The notes beneath the pieces were generated by a model, which was given only the letters and a program-made list of their open reading frames with translations, had not been told where the DNA came from and searched no databases. From contig NZ_CP109496.1 of the NCBI RefSeq assembly GCF_036231355.1, positions 4,278,001-4,342,000 on the forward strand: 64,000 bases of DNA. The letters run 5' to 3'. Within the stretch, counting starts at the first letter, position 1. The number at the start of each line of letters is the position of its first letter. This DNA comes from Streptomyces sp. NBC_01431 (GTDB taxonomy: Bacteria; Actinomycetota; Actinomycetes; Streptomycetales; Streptomycetaceae). Below, piece after piece: positions 16,213 through 24,913 of this stretch. The translations under genes were made by a program, and so were the position numbers.

Positions 16213-17961
16213 TCAATTCCCGCTCTTGGCGGGGGACTTGAGCCCGACGGTGGCGTAGTCGAGCTGACCGCCGAAGGACGTCTGGCCGTAGGCCCCCGCG
16301 ACGTTGGTGCCGAGCACGAGCGGCCAGCGCCGCACCAGGACCGGGACGGCGGGCGCCTTGGCGAGGATCTCGCCGTCGAGCTGCTGCCAGGCGGCGGCCG
16401 CCGCCTTCACGTCGGTCATCGCCGCGATCTCGTCCATCCGCTTCATCGTGGCCGCGTCGCGGAACAGCGAGTGGTTGCCGGAGTTGCCCTGGTCCTTGAT
16501 GAAGCGCCCGTCGAAGACGAACGGCAGGAAGGTGGACCCGGACGGGTAGTCCGGGCACCAGCCCGTGTACACCATGTCCGTGCGGTTCTTGGTGTCGCCG
16601 ATGGTGGCGTAGAACGCGGAGGGGTCGACGGTCTCGATCGTGACCTTGATCCCGGCCTTGGCCAGCGACTGCTGGACCGCCTCGGCACGCCCCTTGTCGC
16701 CGGTGGACACGGTCATCTTCGTCGTGAACCCGTCGGGCTTGTCCGCCTCCTTGAGCAGTTCCTTCGCCTTGGCGACATCACCGGTGGCGGGGATCTTGAG
16801 GGTGTCGGGCTGCTTGCCGTTGAAGAGCGTGGCCGGCATGTACGCGGTGGACAGGTCGTTGAAGGCGGGCCCGCCGGAGGAGGTGAGCACCGCGTCCTTG
16901 TCGAGCGCGTACTCGACGGCCTGGCGCACCTTCACGTTGTCGAAGGGGGCCCGCCCGGTGTGCATCTGCACCATGTCCGTGCAGTTGGTGGACTCCGCGA
17001 GCAGCCGCGAGCGGACCTCCGCGCTGGGGAGCACCTTCGACGCGCTCTCCGGGCGCAGCGCCTCCCAGGAGACGGCGGAGGCGTCCGGGCCCTGGCTGGC
17101 GATCATCCGGTCGTCGATCTGGGTGGCCTTGAGCCCCATCGTGACGACGATCCGGTCGGGGTAGGCCTTGCGCACCGTGTCGGTCGCCGGGTCCCAGCCG
17201 GTGTTGCGCACCAGGACCAGCTTCTTGTTCCGCTCGTAGGACTCGACCTTGTACGGGCCGGACGAGAAGGGTCTGTTGTCGTAGGTGGGGCCGGTGTCCC
17301 GCGCCTTCGGGACGGGGGCGAACGTCGGCATGACGGTGGCGTTCGGGAACTCCGCGAAGGGCTTGCGCAGTTCGAAGACGATCGTGTGGTCGTCCGGTGT
17401 CCTGATCGAGTCGAGGTGCTTGCCCTGGGCGGGCCCCCGGTAGCCGTCGGCGCCCGCGAGGTAGCGGGCCGCGTAGTCGGCGCCGCCGGGCAGGTCGGGC
17501 GAGAAGGACCGCTCGACGTTGTACTTGACGTCCTGCGCGGTGACGGGTGTGCCGTCCTCGTACTTGACGCCCTGTTTCAGGTGGAACGTCCAGGTCTTGG
17601 CCCCGTTGGACGAGGTGCCGAGGTCGGTCGCGAGGTCGGGGACCAGCTCGGCGCCGCCGGTGCCGGGGGCCGCCTTGTAGGTCACCAGGGTGCGGTAGAG
17701 GAGCCGGGTGCCGAAGTCCATGTCGTCCATGACCCAGTTGCGGGCCGGGTCGAGATGGCTGAAGTCCTGGTCGGACAGGACGTTGAGGGTGCCGCCCTTG
17801 GCCGGGGTGCCACCGACGATGTTGCCCACGTTGGCGGCGGCGGGGTTCTTGCCGCCGGCCTCGCCCCCGCTCGCGTGCTTTCCCCCGGAACAGCCGGCCG
17901 CGCCGAGGGCGAGCGTCGCCGCGAGGGCTGCGGCGACGGCGGTGGAAGTGCGCTTGTTCAT
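16213..17961 (-). CDS. Peptide/opine ABC transporter solute-binding lipoprotein (SBP family 5)
   Basis: 582 aa. Lipoprotein signal MNKRTSTAVAAALAATLALG followed by lipobox AAGC. The SBP-5 signature region is near residues 60-110 (GGTLNVLSDQDFSHLDPARN) and the lobe motif TWTFHLKQGVKYEDGTPVTA is present. First gene of the transporter operon. It is divergent from the dehydrogenase operon, across a 210-bp region that holds two operator-like sites. Context suggests the cargo is the substrate of the neighbouring FAD dehydrogenase: an amino acid, opine or hydroxyproline-like compound. Confidence 0.93.
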   Translation of the reverse strand: MNKRTSTAVAAALAATLALGAAGCSGGKHASGGEAGGKNPAAANVGNIVGGTPAKGGTLNVLSDQDFSHLDPARNWVMDDMDFGTRLLYRTLVTYKAAPGTGGAELVPDLATDLGTSSNGAKTWTFHLKQGVKYEDGTPVTAQDVKYNVERSFSPDLPGGADYAARYLAGADGYRGPAQGKHLDSIRTPDDHTIVFELRKPFAEFPNATVMPTFAPVPKARDTGPTYDNRPFSSGPYKVESYERNKKLVLVRNTGWDPATDTVRKAYPDRIVVTMGLKATQIDDRMIASQGPDASAVSWEALRPESASKVLPSAEVRSRLLAESTNCTDMVQMHTGRAPFDNVKVRQAVEYALDKDAVLTSSGGPAFNDLSTAYMPATLFNGKQPDTLKIPATGDVAKAKELLKEADKPDGFTTKMTVSTGDKGRAEAVQQSLAKAGIKVTIETVDPSAFYATIGDTKNRTDMVYTGWCPDYPSGSTFLPFVFDGRFIKDQGNSGNHSLFRDAATMKRMDEIAAMTDVKAAAAAWQQLDGEILAKAPAVPVLVRRWPLVLGTNVAGAYGQTSFGGQLDYATVGLKSPAKSGN

Positions 17962-18024
17962 CAGTGGTCACTCCGTGAACAGGTCGGACAGCCAGAGCTG
18001 GCTGGAATGTGACCCGTAACATAG

Positions 18025-18043
18025 TAATGTGAAATTGTACTGG
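18025..18043. promoter_or_regulatory. Operator-like site 1, transporter side
   Basis: TAATGTGAAATTGTACTGG. AGTA at 18023-18026 and TACT at 18038-18041 form inverted half-sites. It shares TGTGAAAT and TACT(G) with the sites at 18147, 21277 and 29861. It lies 64 bp upstream of the solute-binding protein start. Likely target of the GntR protein encoded at 21322. Confidence 0.65.
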
Positions 18044-18146
18044 CAACCCATCAGCACGCCTTTTATCCACCCTTGCCCATGGCGGAGTTGGTGCTGGGGG
18101 CCGTCGGGCGCCTGTTCCGGGTGGGTCTCTTGGCAGGCGCCAGTGC

Positions 18147-18164
18147 CATGTGAAATATTACTGA
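18147..18164. promoter_or_regulatory. Operator-like site 2, dehydrogenase side
   Basis: CATGTGAAATATTACTGA, 8 bp in front of the oxidoreductase ATG, so a bound repressor would sit over the promoter or start. It differs from the site at 29861 by one substitution plus a one-base shift at the 5' end. Confidence 0.65.
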
Positions 18165-18171
18165 GGTGTCC

Positions 18172-19314
18172 ATGCGAAGCACGTCGGATGTCATCGTCGT
18201 GGGGGCCGGAGTGGTCGGTGCCGCCTGTGCCTACTACGCGGCCCGCGCCGGTCTGCGGGTCACCGTGCTCGACCGGGGCCCGGTGGTGGCCGGCACCACC
18301 GGCGCGGGCGAGGGAAACATCCTCGTCTCCGACAAGGAACCCGGCCCCGAACTCGAACTCGCCCTGTTCTCCGCCCAGTTGTGGCGCGAGCTCGCCGGGC
18401 TGCTCCCACCGGGCATCGAGTACGAGCCCAAGGGCGGCCTGGTGGTCGCGTCCGACGGGGCGGGCTTGGCCGCGCTGCGCACCTTCGCGGCGGGCCAGGA
18501 GAAGGCGGGCGTGACCGTACGCGACGTGGCGGCCGACCGGCTGCACGACCTGGAGCCGCACCTGGCGCCGGGTCTCGCGGGAGGCTTCCATTATCCCCAG
18601 GACGCCCAGGTCATGCCCGCCCTCGCCACCGCCCACCTGCTGCGCGCCTCGGGCGCGGAGATCCGGCTCGGCGAGGCGGTCACCGGGGTTCTCACCGGAC
18701 CCGGCGGCGCGGTGCGCGGGGTGCGGGGTGCCTGGGGCGAGCTGCACGCGCCGTACGTCGTGAACGCGACCGGCGCCTGGGGCGGCGAACTCGCCCGGCT
18801 CGCCGGCGTCGAACTGCCCGTGCTGCCCCGGCGCGGCTTCGTCCTGGTCACCGAACCGCTGCCGCGCGTCGTACGGCACAAGGTGTACGGGGCCGACTAC
18901 GTGGCCGATGTGGCCAGCGGCTCGGCGGCGCTCCAGACCTCGGTGGTCATCGAGGGCACCCCGGCGGGCCCCGTCCTGATCGGCGCGAGCCGCGAACGCG
19001 TTGGCTTCGACCGCACCCTGTCGCCGGAGGCCCTGCGCCGCCTGGCGGCCGGGGCGACCGCGCTGTTCCCGGTGCTGGCCGGCATCCGCGCGATGCGGAC
19101 GTACGCGGGCTTCCGCCCCTACCTGCCGGACCACCTCCCGGCGATCGGCCCCGACCCGCGCGTGCCCGGACTGCTGCACGCGTGCGGCCACGAGGGCGCG
19201 GGCATCGGCCTCGCCCCGGCGACGGGGCACCTGGTGGCGAGCTGCCTGACCGGGGCCCAACCCGCCCTGGACACAACGCCGTTCGAGCCGTCCCGGTTCG
19301 ACTCCGCCGCCTGA
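18172..19314 (+). CDS. FAD-dependent amino-acid/amine dehydrogenase (DadA/HcnC-like subunit)
   Basis: 380-aa DAO-fold flavoprotein. N-terminal dinucleotide-binding motif VIVVGAGVVGAACAYYAARA, then TTGAGEGNILVSDKEPG, and the C-terminal FAD clamp TYAGFRPYLPDHLPAIGP with CGHEGAGIGLAPATG. In HcnABC-type complexes (hydrogen-cyanide synthase, D-hydroxyproline dehydrogenase, opine oxidases) this subunit oxidises the C-N bond of the substrate. Start ATG at 18172; GTG at 18166 is possible. No ribosome binding site is evident, so the mRNA may be leaderless or nearly so. It is followed by the two partner subunits. Confidence 0.88.
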   Translation: MRSTSDVIVVGAGVVGAACAYYAARAGLRVTVLDRGPVVAGTTGAGEGNILVSDKEPGPELELALFSAQLWRELAGLLPPGIEYEPKGGLVVASDGAGLAALRTFAAGQEKAGVTVRDVAADRLHDLEPHLAPGLAGGFHYPQDAQVMPALATAHLLRASGAEIRLGEAVTGVLTGPGGAVRGVRGAWGELHAPYVVNATGAWGGELARLAGVELPVLPRRGFVLVTEPLPRVVRHKVYGADYVADVASGSAALQTSVVIEGTPAGPVLIGASRERVGFDRTLSPEALRRLAAGATALFPVLAGIRAMRTYAGFRPYLPDHLPAIGPDPRVPGLLHACGHEGAGIGLAPATGHLVASCLTGAQPALDTTPFEPSRFDSAA

Positions 19315-19341
19315 CAAGGACGTCACGAAAGGAGGCCCGCG

Positions 19342-19656
19342 GTGGCCCGTACCCCCGCAGAGCTCACCGGGGCGCAGCCCGGCCCGGCGTTCGACATCAC
19401 CGTCGACGGGCGGCCGGTGCCCGCGCTGCCCGGCCAGTCCGTCGCCGCCGCGCTGTGGGGCGCGGGCATCCTCGCCTGGCGCACCACCCGCGAGGGGGGC
19501 CGCCCGCGCGGCGCGTTCTGCGGCATCGGCCAGTGCTTCGACTGCCTGGCGACGGTCAACGGCGTGCCCAATCGGCGGGCCTGCCTGGTGCCCGCTGCAC
19601 CGGGCGACGAGATCACCACGCAGGAGGGACACGGCCATGCGGGACTTGGCGTCTGA
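19342..19656 (+). CDS. [2Fe-2S] ferredoxin-like subunit (HcnA-like)
   Basis: 104 aa. A beta-grasp ferredoxin fold with cysteine cluster FCGIGQCFDCLATVN and a fourth cysteine in RRACLVPA; the pattern matches the small subunit of HcnABC-type dehydrogenases. Starts with GTG at 19342 after a strong aaaggagg (19328-19335). It overlaps the next gene by 20 bp, so the subunits are probably produced together. Confidence 0.9.
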   Translation: MARTPAELTGAQPGPAFDITVDGRPVPALPGQSVAAALWGAGILAWRTTREGGRPRGAFCGIGQCFDCLATVNGVPNRRACLVPAAPGDEITTQEGHGHAGLGV

Positions 19657-21247
19657 AGGGGCGGGGGGAACGGAACCCGGGGCGGCGCATGATGCGGGGT
19701 CGGGCGCGCCGGCTTCCGGCCCGCTGGAGGTGTCTGGTGTGGGGGTGCCGGGTCCGGCGGGTGGTGTCGGCGGCGGGGTCGCTTCCGCGGGCGATCCCTA
19801 TGACCTTGCCGTCGTCGGGGCCGGGCCGGCCGGGCTCGCTGGGGCCGTCACCGCGGCCGAACGCGGCCTGAAAGTCGCCCTGTTGGACCTCTCTGATGGC
19901 ATCGGCGGGCAGTTCTACCGGCAGCCCGCGGCCGCGCTCGGTGCTGCGCGGCCCGAAGCCCTGCACCACGACTGGCCCGCGTTCGTGGAGCTGCGCCGAC
20001 GCCTGGAAGCGAGCAGTGTCACCCACCTCGCGGGCCACCACGTCTGGACGCTCGCGCGCGATGGCGACGAGGCGTGGACGGTGCACGCCGTGATCGGCGC
20101 CGACGGCGACGGCGAGAAGCCGGTACGGGTCCGGGCTCGGGCCGTGCTGCTCGCGACCGGCGCGTACGAGCGCCAGCTCCCCTTCCCCGGCTGGACGTTG
20201 CCCGGCGTGGTGGGTGCGGGTGGCGCGCAGGCCATGCTCAAGGCCGGGCTCGTGCTGCCCGGGAAACGGGTGGTCGTCGCGGGCAGCGGCCCGCTGCTCC
20301 TGGCCGTCGCCTCCTCCCTCGCCGCGGCCGGTGCGCGCGTCCCCGCCGTGGTCGAGGCCTCCGGCTACCTCGGCTACGCCCACAGTCCCAAGGCGCTTGC
20401 CGTAAACCCGCACAAGCTCGCCGAGGCCGTGGTGCACGGCAGCGCGCTGCTGCGCCACCGGGTACCGCTGCGCACCCGCAGCGCGGTGACCGAGGTGCAC
20501 GGCAGCGAGCGCGTCGAGGCCGTCACCGTTGCGCGCCTTGACCGCGAGTGGCGGCCGGTGCCGGGCACCGGGCGCCGCATCGCCTGTGACGCCCTGGCCG
20601 TCGGCCACGGCTTGGTGCCGGGCATCGAACTCGCCACCTCGCTCGGCTGCGCCACCCGCCGCACCCTCGACGGCACCCTCGCGCTCGCCCTGGACGCCCA
20701 CCAGGAGACCTCGCTGCCCGGACTCTGGGCGGCGGGCGAGACCGGCGGCATCGGCGGCGCCCAACTGGCACGTATCGAAGGGGAGTTGGCGGCCAGAGCG
20801 ATCGCCGACCGGCTCGGCGGGAGCCCTGGGCCGGCTGGGCGCGTGCGGCGGTTGCGCCACCGCCGCACCCGGCTGCGCGCCTTCGCCGACGCCATGGCGG
20901 CCGCGCACGCGCCGGGCCCCGGCTGGACCGACTGGCTCCCCCACGCCACCGAAGTGTGCCGCTGTGAGGAAGTGACGGCCGGCCGGATCCGCGAGGCCGT
21001 GGAGGACTACGGCGCCCGCGATGCCCGTACGGTCAAACTGCTCACCCGGGCGGGCATGGGCTGGTGCCAGGGCCGGATGTGCGGGACGGCGGTTGCCTGC
21101 CTCGCGGCCGGTGCCTCGGCCCCCGAACCCCCGGCACAACGACGCCCGTTCGCGACCCCGGTCCCGCTCGGAGTGCTGGCCTCGCTGACCCCCCAGGCTT
21201 CACCGTCCCCGGCCCCCCAGGCCTCGCCGGAGGGGGGTGAGCCGTAG
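19637..21247 (+). CDS. NAD(P)/FAD-binding oxidoreductase subunit with BFD-like [2Fe-2S] domain (HcnB-like)
   Basis: 536 aa. After about 50 low-complexity residues there is a first dinucleotide fold (YDLAVVGAGPAGLAGAVTAA), the GQFYRQP motif and a second fold (KRVVVAGSGPLLLAVASSLA). The C-terminal BFD-like domain has cysteines CRCEE ... GMGWCQGRMC. It passes electrons between the substrate-oxidising subunit and the ferredoxin subunit. The tail is proline-rich. Last enzyme gene before the regulator. No racemase/epimerase, DapA-like or aldehyde dehydrogenase gene, as often found with hydroxyproline catabolism, is present here. Confidence 0.88.
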   Translation: MRDLASEGAGGTEPGAAHDAGSGAPASGPLEVSGVGVPGPAGGVGGGVASAGDPYDLAVVGAGPAGLAGAVTAAERGLKVALLDLSDGIGGQFYRQPAAALGAARPEALHHDWPAFVELRRRLEASSVTHLAGHHVWTLARDGDEAWTVHAVIGADGDGEKPVRVRARAVLLATGAYERQLPFPGWTLPGVVGAGGAQAMLKAGLVLPGKRVVVAGSGPLLLAVASSLAAAGARVPAVVEASGYLGYAHSPKALAVNPHKLAEAVVHGSALLRHRVPLRTRSAVTEVHGSERVEAVTVARLDREWRPVPGTGRRIACDALAVGHGLVPGIELATSLGCATRRTLDGTLALALDAHQETSLPGLWAAGETGGIGGAQLARIEGELAARAIADRLGGSPGPAGRVRRLRHRRTRLRAFADAMAAAHAPGPGWTDWLPHATEVCRCEEVTAGRIREAVEDYGARDARTVKLLTRAGMGWCQGRMCGTAVACLAAGASAPEPPAQRRPFATPVPLGVLASLTPQASPSPAPQASPEGGEP

Positions 21248-21276
21248 CCGCCCCGGCCGGCGCGGCGGCTCGGAGC

Positions 21277-21296
21277 AACGTGACATTGTACTCTGG
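21277..21296. promoter_or_regulatory. Operator-like site 3, in front of the GntR gene
   Basis: AACGTGACATTGTACTCTGG, aligning with site 1 (GTGAAATTGTACT versus GTGACATTGTACT). It lies 25-45 bp before the regulator ATG, which suggests autoregulation. Confidence 0.6.
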
Positions 21297-21321
21297 GTCT
21301 CCGCTCGTACGGAGGAACAGC

Positions 21322-22029
21322 ATGGGGCACCTGAAGCAGGGCAAGGTCATCACCACCACCGAGCGGCTGCGCGACCAGGTGGCCCACGCGTTGCGCGCCG
21401 CCCTGATCTCCGGTGAACTCCGACCCGGCCAGGTCTACTCGGCGCCCGGCCTCGCCGAGGACTTCGGCATCTCCGCGACCCCCGTACGCGAAGCCATGCT
21501 CGATCTCGCCCGCGAGGGCCTCGTGGAGCCGGTCCGCAACAAGGGGTTCCGGGTCACTGAGGTCAACGAGCGCGATCTCGACCAGTACACCGAGATCCGG
21601 GCCCTGATCGAGGTCCCCATGATCGGCCGGATCACCCGCACCGCGGACCGCGCCGACCTGGAGGCGCTGCGGCCGGTCGCCGAGGAGATCGTGCGCGCCG
21701 CTCGCGAGCACGACCTCATCGGTTACCTGGAGGCGGACCGCCGCTTCCACCTCTCGCTGCTCGCGCTGTCCGGCAACGAGCGCCTGGTCGAGACCGTCGG
21801 CGATCTGCGCAAGCGCTCCCGCCTGTACGGGCTGACCGCCCTGGACCAGCGCGACGAGCTGATCCCGTCGGCCGAGGAGCACCTCGAACTGCTCGACCTG
21901 ATGCTGTCCGGCGACGCGCGGGCCGCCGAGAAGTGCATGAGCCGCCACCTCGGCCACGTCCGCTCCCTGTGGGCGCGCAGCGAGGCCGCCGACCCGAAGC
22001 CGAAGCGCCGACTGGGCGCGAGCCGCTGA
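21322..22029 (+). CDS. GntR-family transcriptional regulator with FCD domain
   Basis: 235 aa. N-terminal winged helix (LRDQVAHALRAALISGELRP, then APGLAEDFGISATPVREAML) followed by an FCD ligand-binding domain. Likely metal and ligand residues are in EADRRFHLSLL and in the late CMSRHLGHVRS segment. Start ATG at 21322 after ggagg (21311-21315); the frame is open to 21280 but that part covers the operator. Candidate repressor of the transporter and dehydrogenase operons, responding to the substrate. Confidence 0.92.
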   Translation: MGHLKQGKVITTTERLRDQVAHALRAALISGELRPGQVYSAPGLAEDFGISATPVREAMLDLAREGLVEPVRNKGFRVTEVNERDLDQYTEIRALIEVPMIGRITRTADRADLEALRPVAEEIVRAAREHDLIGYLEADRRFHLSLLALSGNERLVETVGDLRKRSRLYGLTALDQRDELIPSAEEHLELLDLMLSGDARAAEKCMSRHLGHVRSLWARSEAADPKPKRRLGASR

Positions 22030-22126
22030 GCGTACGGCTCCCGAAGCCCCGACCCACGCACGTGCGACGCGCGCGGGCCGGACTCCGGTTCCGTACTCCT
22101 AACTCCTGACCCTCGACTCCTGGCGC

Positions 22127-23008
22127 CTACGAATCGGCGCCGGGGGCCCGCACGATCGGGATCCACAACTCGGCGTCCGTCTGCTCGTTCCCGGTCGCCG
22201 GCCGGGTGCGCAGGAGCTCGGGGCCCGGCCGGTTCTGGTACGGGTTCGACGGGAACCACTCCGTGTACACGTCGCGCCACATCTCCTGGAGCGCGAGCGG
22301 GAAGGGCCCGGTGCTCTCGAAGACGGCCCAGGTGCCCGCGGGCACCACCATCGAGTCGAGGTCGTCGGGGACTTCCGCGTCCGGCCGCGCCAACGCCGCG
22401 TGCCAGTAGTCCAGTTCGGTCCCTTCGGCCCGGCTCGGGTCGAGGTCGTCGCACACCGAGACGACGCCCTCGGGCAGCTGGTCGGACAGCTGGTGGATGC
22501 GCAGCGCCGTCTCCTGCCCGATGCCCTGGATGAACGCGGCGATCGCCGGGTTCACCCCCTCGTGCACGAGGGGCACCCGCGCCTTCCTGCCCACCAGCAG
22601 GAATTCTTCCTTCTCCACAACCCGGTACCGCATGCTGCTGCTCCCTTCGATGACGAGACGGAAGGACATCCGGGGCTGGGACTGCAGGGCCGCACCGGTC
22701 CGCCGCGCCTCGCCGGGGCCGACGCCGTGCACGGCACGGAACGCCCGCGCGAACGCCTCGCCCGACGTGTAGCCGTAGCGCACCGCCACGTCGAGCAGGG
22801 TTCGCCCGCCGGCCAGTACCTCGGCGCCCGCGACGGTCATCCGCCGCCGCCGCACGTACTCCGACAGCGGCATTCCGGCCAGCGCCGAGAACATCCGCCG
22901 CAGGTGGTACTCCGAGGTCACCGCGATCCGGGCGAGCTCGGCCACGTCGATTTCCCGGTCGAGACAGTCCTCGATGTGGTCCATGGCCTGATTGAGCCGC
23001 TCGATCAT
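22127..23008 (-). CDS. AraC-family regulator with GyrI-like effector-binding domain
   Basis: 293 aa from ATG at 23008 (MIERLNQAMDHIEDCLDREI), preceded by ggggggcgggga. Residues about 5-105 hold the two AraC helix-turn-helix motifs (DVAELARIAVTSEYHLRRMF; LLDVAVRYGYTSGEAFARAF). Residues about 130-290 form a GyrI/Rob-like SOUL-type effector domain (RMSFRLVIEG, VPAGTWAVFESTGPFP). Similar proteins bind small hydrophobic or drug-like ligands. The neighbours do not reveal the target. Confidence 0.9.
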   Translation of the reverse strand: MIERLNQAMDHIEDCLDREIDVAELARIAVTSEYHLRRMFSALAGMPLSEYVRRRRMTVAGAEVLAGGRTLLDVAVRYGYTSGEAFARAFRAVHGVGPGEARRTGAALQSQPRMSFRLVIEGSSSMRYRVVEKEEFLLVGRKARVPLVHEGVNPAIAAFIQGIGQETALRIHQLSDQLPEGVVSVCDDLDPSRAEGTELDYWHAALARPDAEVPDDLDSMVVPAGTWAVFESTGPFPLALQEMWRDVYTEWFPSNPYQNRPGPELLRTRPATGNEQTDAELWIPIVRAPGADS

Positions 23009-23162
23009 TCCCCGCCCCCCTTCCTTCCTTACGCGCTCCACGCTAAGAGCCGCCCGCCCTGCCCGACCCGACAATCCGTGCCCGCCCCGATCGGGTCCGC
23101 GAGACGCGTACTGCGCCGAGTGATCCGGGGTCAGGGCGCCGGGGCCTGCCCGCGGGTCCCGT

Positions 23163-23462
23163 TCAGTCCCGCCGCTCGTGCGGGCCGGTGTTCCAGATCG
23201 ACCAGCACTCCTCCAGGTCGGACGAGGCGGCGCCGGGCCGGGTTTCGAGGTGCGCGGCGGAGATGGCCGCGTGCAGGTGGTCGAGTTCGTGCAGATAGGC
23301 CTCGGCGAACAGGCCGGACTCGGGCTCCGCCTGCGGGGGGTCCGCCTTCGCGCGCGGTCCTGCCCCGCCGAACAGGACGGAGAGCAGGACCCAGGCCAGC
23401 CAGGACAGGCCGGTGGCCGTGGCGATGGTGCCTTCGACGGTCATGGCGGGGGCGGCGGGCAT
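23163..23462 (-). CDS. Small membrane-anchored protein of unknown function
   Basis: 99 aa from ATG at 23462, chosen because aaggag lies 7 bp upstream. One hydrophobic segment (ATGLSWLAWVLLSVLFGGAG) is followed by a charged tail (ESGLFAEAYLHELDHLHAAI) ending WSIWNTGPHERRD. No family recognised. Confidence 0.6.
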   Translation of the reverse strand: MPAAPAMTVEGTIATATGLSWLAWVLLSVLFGGAGPRAKADPPQAEPESGLFAEAYLHELDHLHAAISAAHLETRPGAASSDLEECWSIWNTGPHERRD

Positions 23463-23629
23463 GATCTGCTCCTTGAGGGGCTGGCCGGGCGCGGCCTCGT
23501 ACGACAACCGCGACACCCTGCCGCAGGCCCGGTTGATCATTCCGTCCGCCACCGGGAGGCAGCTATCCCCGGAACAGGTGGTTCACCGCTCGTACCCCTG
23601 ACGGCCACCGGCCCGAACCGGCCACCGGC

Positions 23630-23971
23630 TCAGTGCGGGGCCTCGCCCTGGTGGGCCGCGGCGGCGCGGCGGTACTCCGCGTTGATGCGCTGGGCCTCTT
23701 CGAGCTGGTCCTCAAGGATCACGATGCGGCACGCGGCTTCGACGGGGGTTCCCTGGTCCACGAGCTCACGGGCGCGGGCGGCGATCCGGAGCTGGTAGCG
23801 GGAATAGCGGCGGTGCCCGCCCTCGGAGCGGAGCGGTGTGATCAGGCGGGCCTCACCGATGGCCCGCAGGAAGCCGGGTGTGGTGCCGAGCATTTCGGCG
23901 GCCCGGCCCATCGTGTAGGCGGGGTAGTCGTCGTCGTCCAGACGGCCACTGAGCGGAGTTTCTGCTGTCAT
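23630..23971 (-). CDS. MerR-type helix-turn-helix regulator
   Basis: 113 aa from ATG at 23971 (MTAETPLSGRLDDDDYPAYT) behind aaagaggtgac. The winged helix of MerR type is clear (YTMGRAAEMLGTTPGFLRAI, then GGHRRYSRYQLRIAARAREL). It is followed by a short coiled coil and no cysteine-based metal site, so it belongs to the minimal MerR-like proteins rather than metal sensors. The position next to the cold-shock genes may be functional, but nothing here proves it. Confidence 0.85.
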   Translation of the reverse strand: MTAETPLSGRLDDDDYPAYTMGRAAEMLGTTPGFLRAIGEARLITPLRSEGGHRRYSRYQLRIAARARELVDQGTPVEAACRIVILEDQLEEAQRINAEYRRAAAAHQGEAPH

Positions 23972-24446
23972 GTCACCTCTTTGTGCAACGCGTCGAGGGG
24001 CCCTGGCGCCGTACGGCACCAGGGCCCCGAAGGAAATTCAACACCATCGGTCGGCCCTATCGCTGCGCCGACCTTCTGTTTCCGCCCACGGGCCCGGTGA
24101 AGGGGCGCGTGTGCGGGGATCGTGAATGCTCGACCGGAGACCACCTTCCGTTCTGGGGTCTTGCGGTACCCGGGCTCTTCCCAGCTCACCCGGGCGATCC
24201 TGATGGCGTCTGCATCCTCCGTTCCCGGTCTGTCCCGCACGGCTGTCCTGGCCGTGCCTGTGGAAGAAATCCTAATCACTTGAAAGTCTAATGTCTATGT
24301 TGGCGAGCGTAGATTTCGAGTCGCGGACGTACGTGTGCGATGGCTCGCGGCGTGGCGGCGGGTACGACGACGAGGGCCCCGCCGGTGTTCCGGCAGGGCC
24401 CTCGTGGATGTGCTGGGTGCGGGCCGTGGCCCGTCTTCGTGGTGCG
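23972..24446. other. Intergenic region upstream of the MerR-type gene
   Basis: 475 bp holding the MerR-type gene promoter, an AT-richer stretch near 24255-24310 (unusual here) and the terminator at 24370-24405. No credible ORF. Confidence 0.55.
24370..24405 (-). terminator. Terminator after the DeaD companion gene
   Basis: Stem acgagggccc/gggccctcgt and gccgg/ccggc with one mismatch and a tgtt loop, 42 bp downstream of the stop at 24447. GC-rich, without a long T run, as usual in streptomycetes. Confidence 0.75.
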
Positions 24447-24755
24447 TCAGGCGAGCGCGGGCGAGCCGAGCAGCGCCGAGGCGGTCTCGACCGGGCTCAT
24501 GGCGGGCGCGGGTGCCACCTCGGCGGCGGTGGCGCACTTGAAGCCGAGCATCGTCATGGCCCGCACGACTTCCTGGGCGCTGAAGTCGCGGCGGTCCTGC
24601 CGCGTGACGACCGAACCCACCTGCTTGACGGGGTAGTGGCGGCGGCCGATCTGTACCGAGTCACCCACGAGCGGCTCGGGCTTGATGCCCTTCATGGACT
24701 CGATGACCCCGTCCTTGGTGAGGTCGAACGGGAAGCGGGCGATGACACAGCGCAT
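24447..24755 (-). CDS. Conserved protein of unknown function, companion of the DEAD-box helicase
   Basis: 102 aa. It starts MRCVIARFPFDLTKDGVIES and contains PVKQVGSVVTRQDRRDFSAQ and a hydrophobic C-terminal helix. The basic, compact N-terminal part would fit nucleic-acid binding, but I recognise no named domain. It lies 158 bp downstream of the helicase in the same direction and is followed by a terminator, so it is probably read from the helicase promoter. Confidence 0.75.
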   Translation of the reverse strand: MRCVIARFPFDLTKDGVIESMKGIKPEPLVGDSVQIGRRHYPVKQVGSVVTRQDRRDFSAQEVVRAMTMLGFKCATAAEVAPAPAMSPVETASALLGSPALA

Positions 24756-24913
24756 GTTGCCTCACAGAGGGAGGAGGGGCGGCCGGGTGTTGGGGCCTGA
24801 CGGGAGGGGGACTGAGGGGGAGCGTCCGGCGGTCCTGCGGACCTGCGGCCGTGTGGCGATCGTACGGATCGGCGGACGTCCGGCGGTCGTCCGGCGGTCG
24901 TACGCCAACGGGC

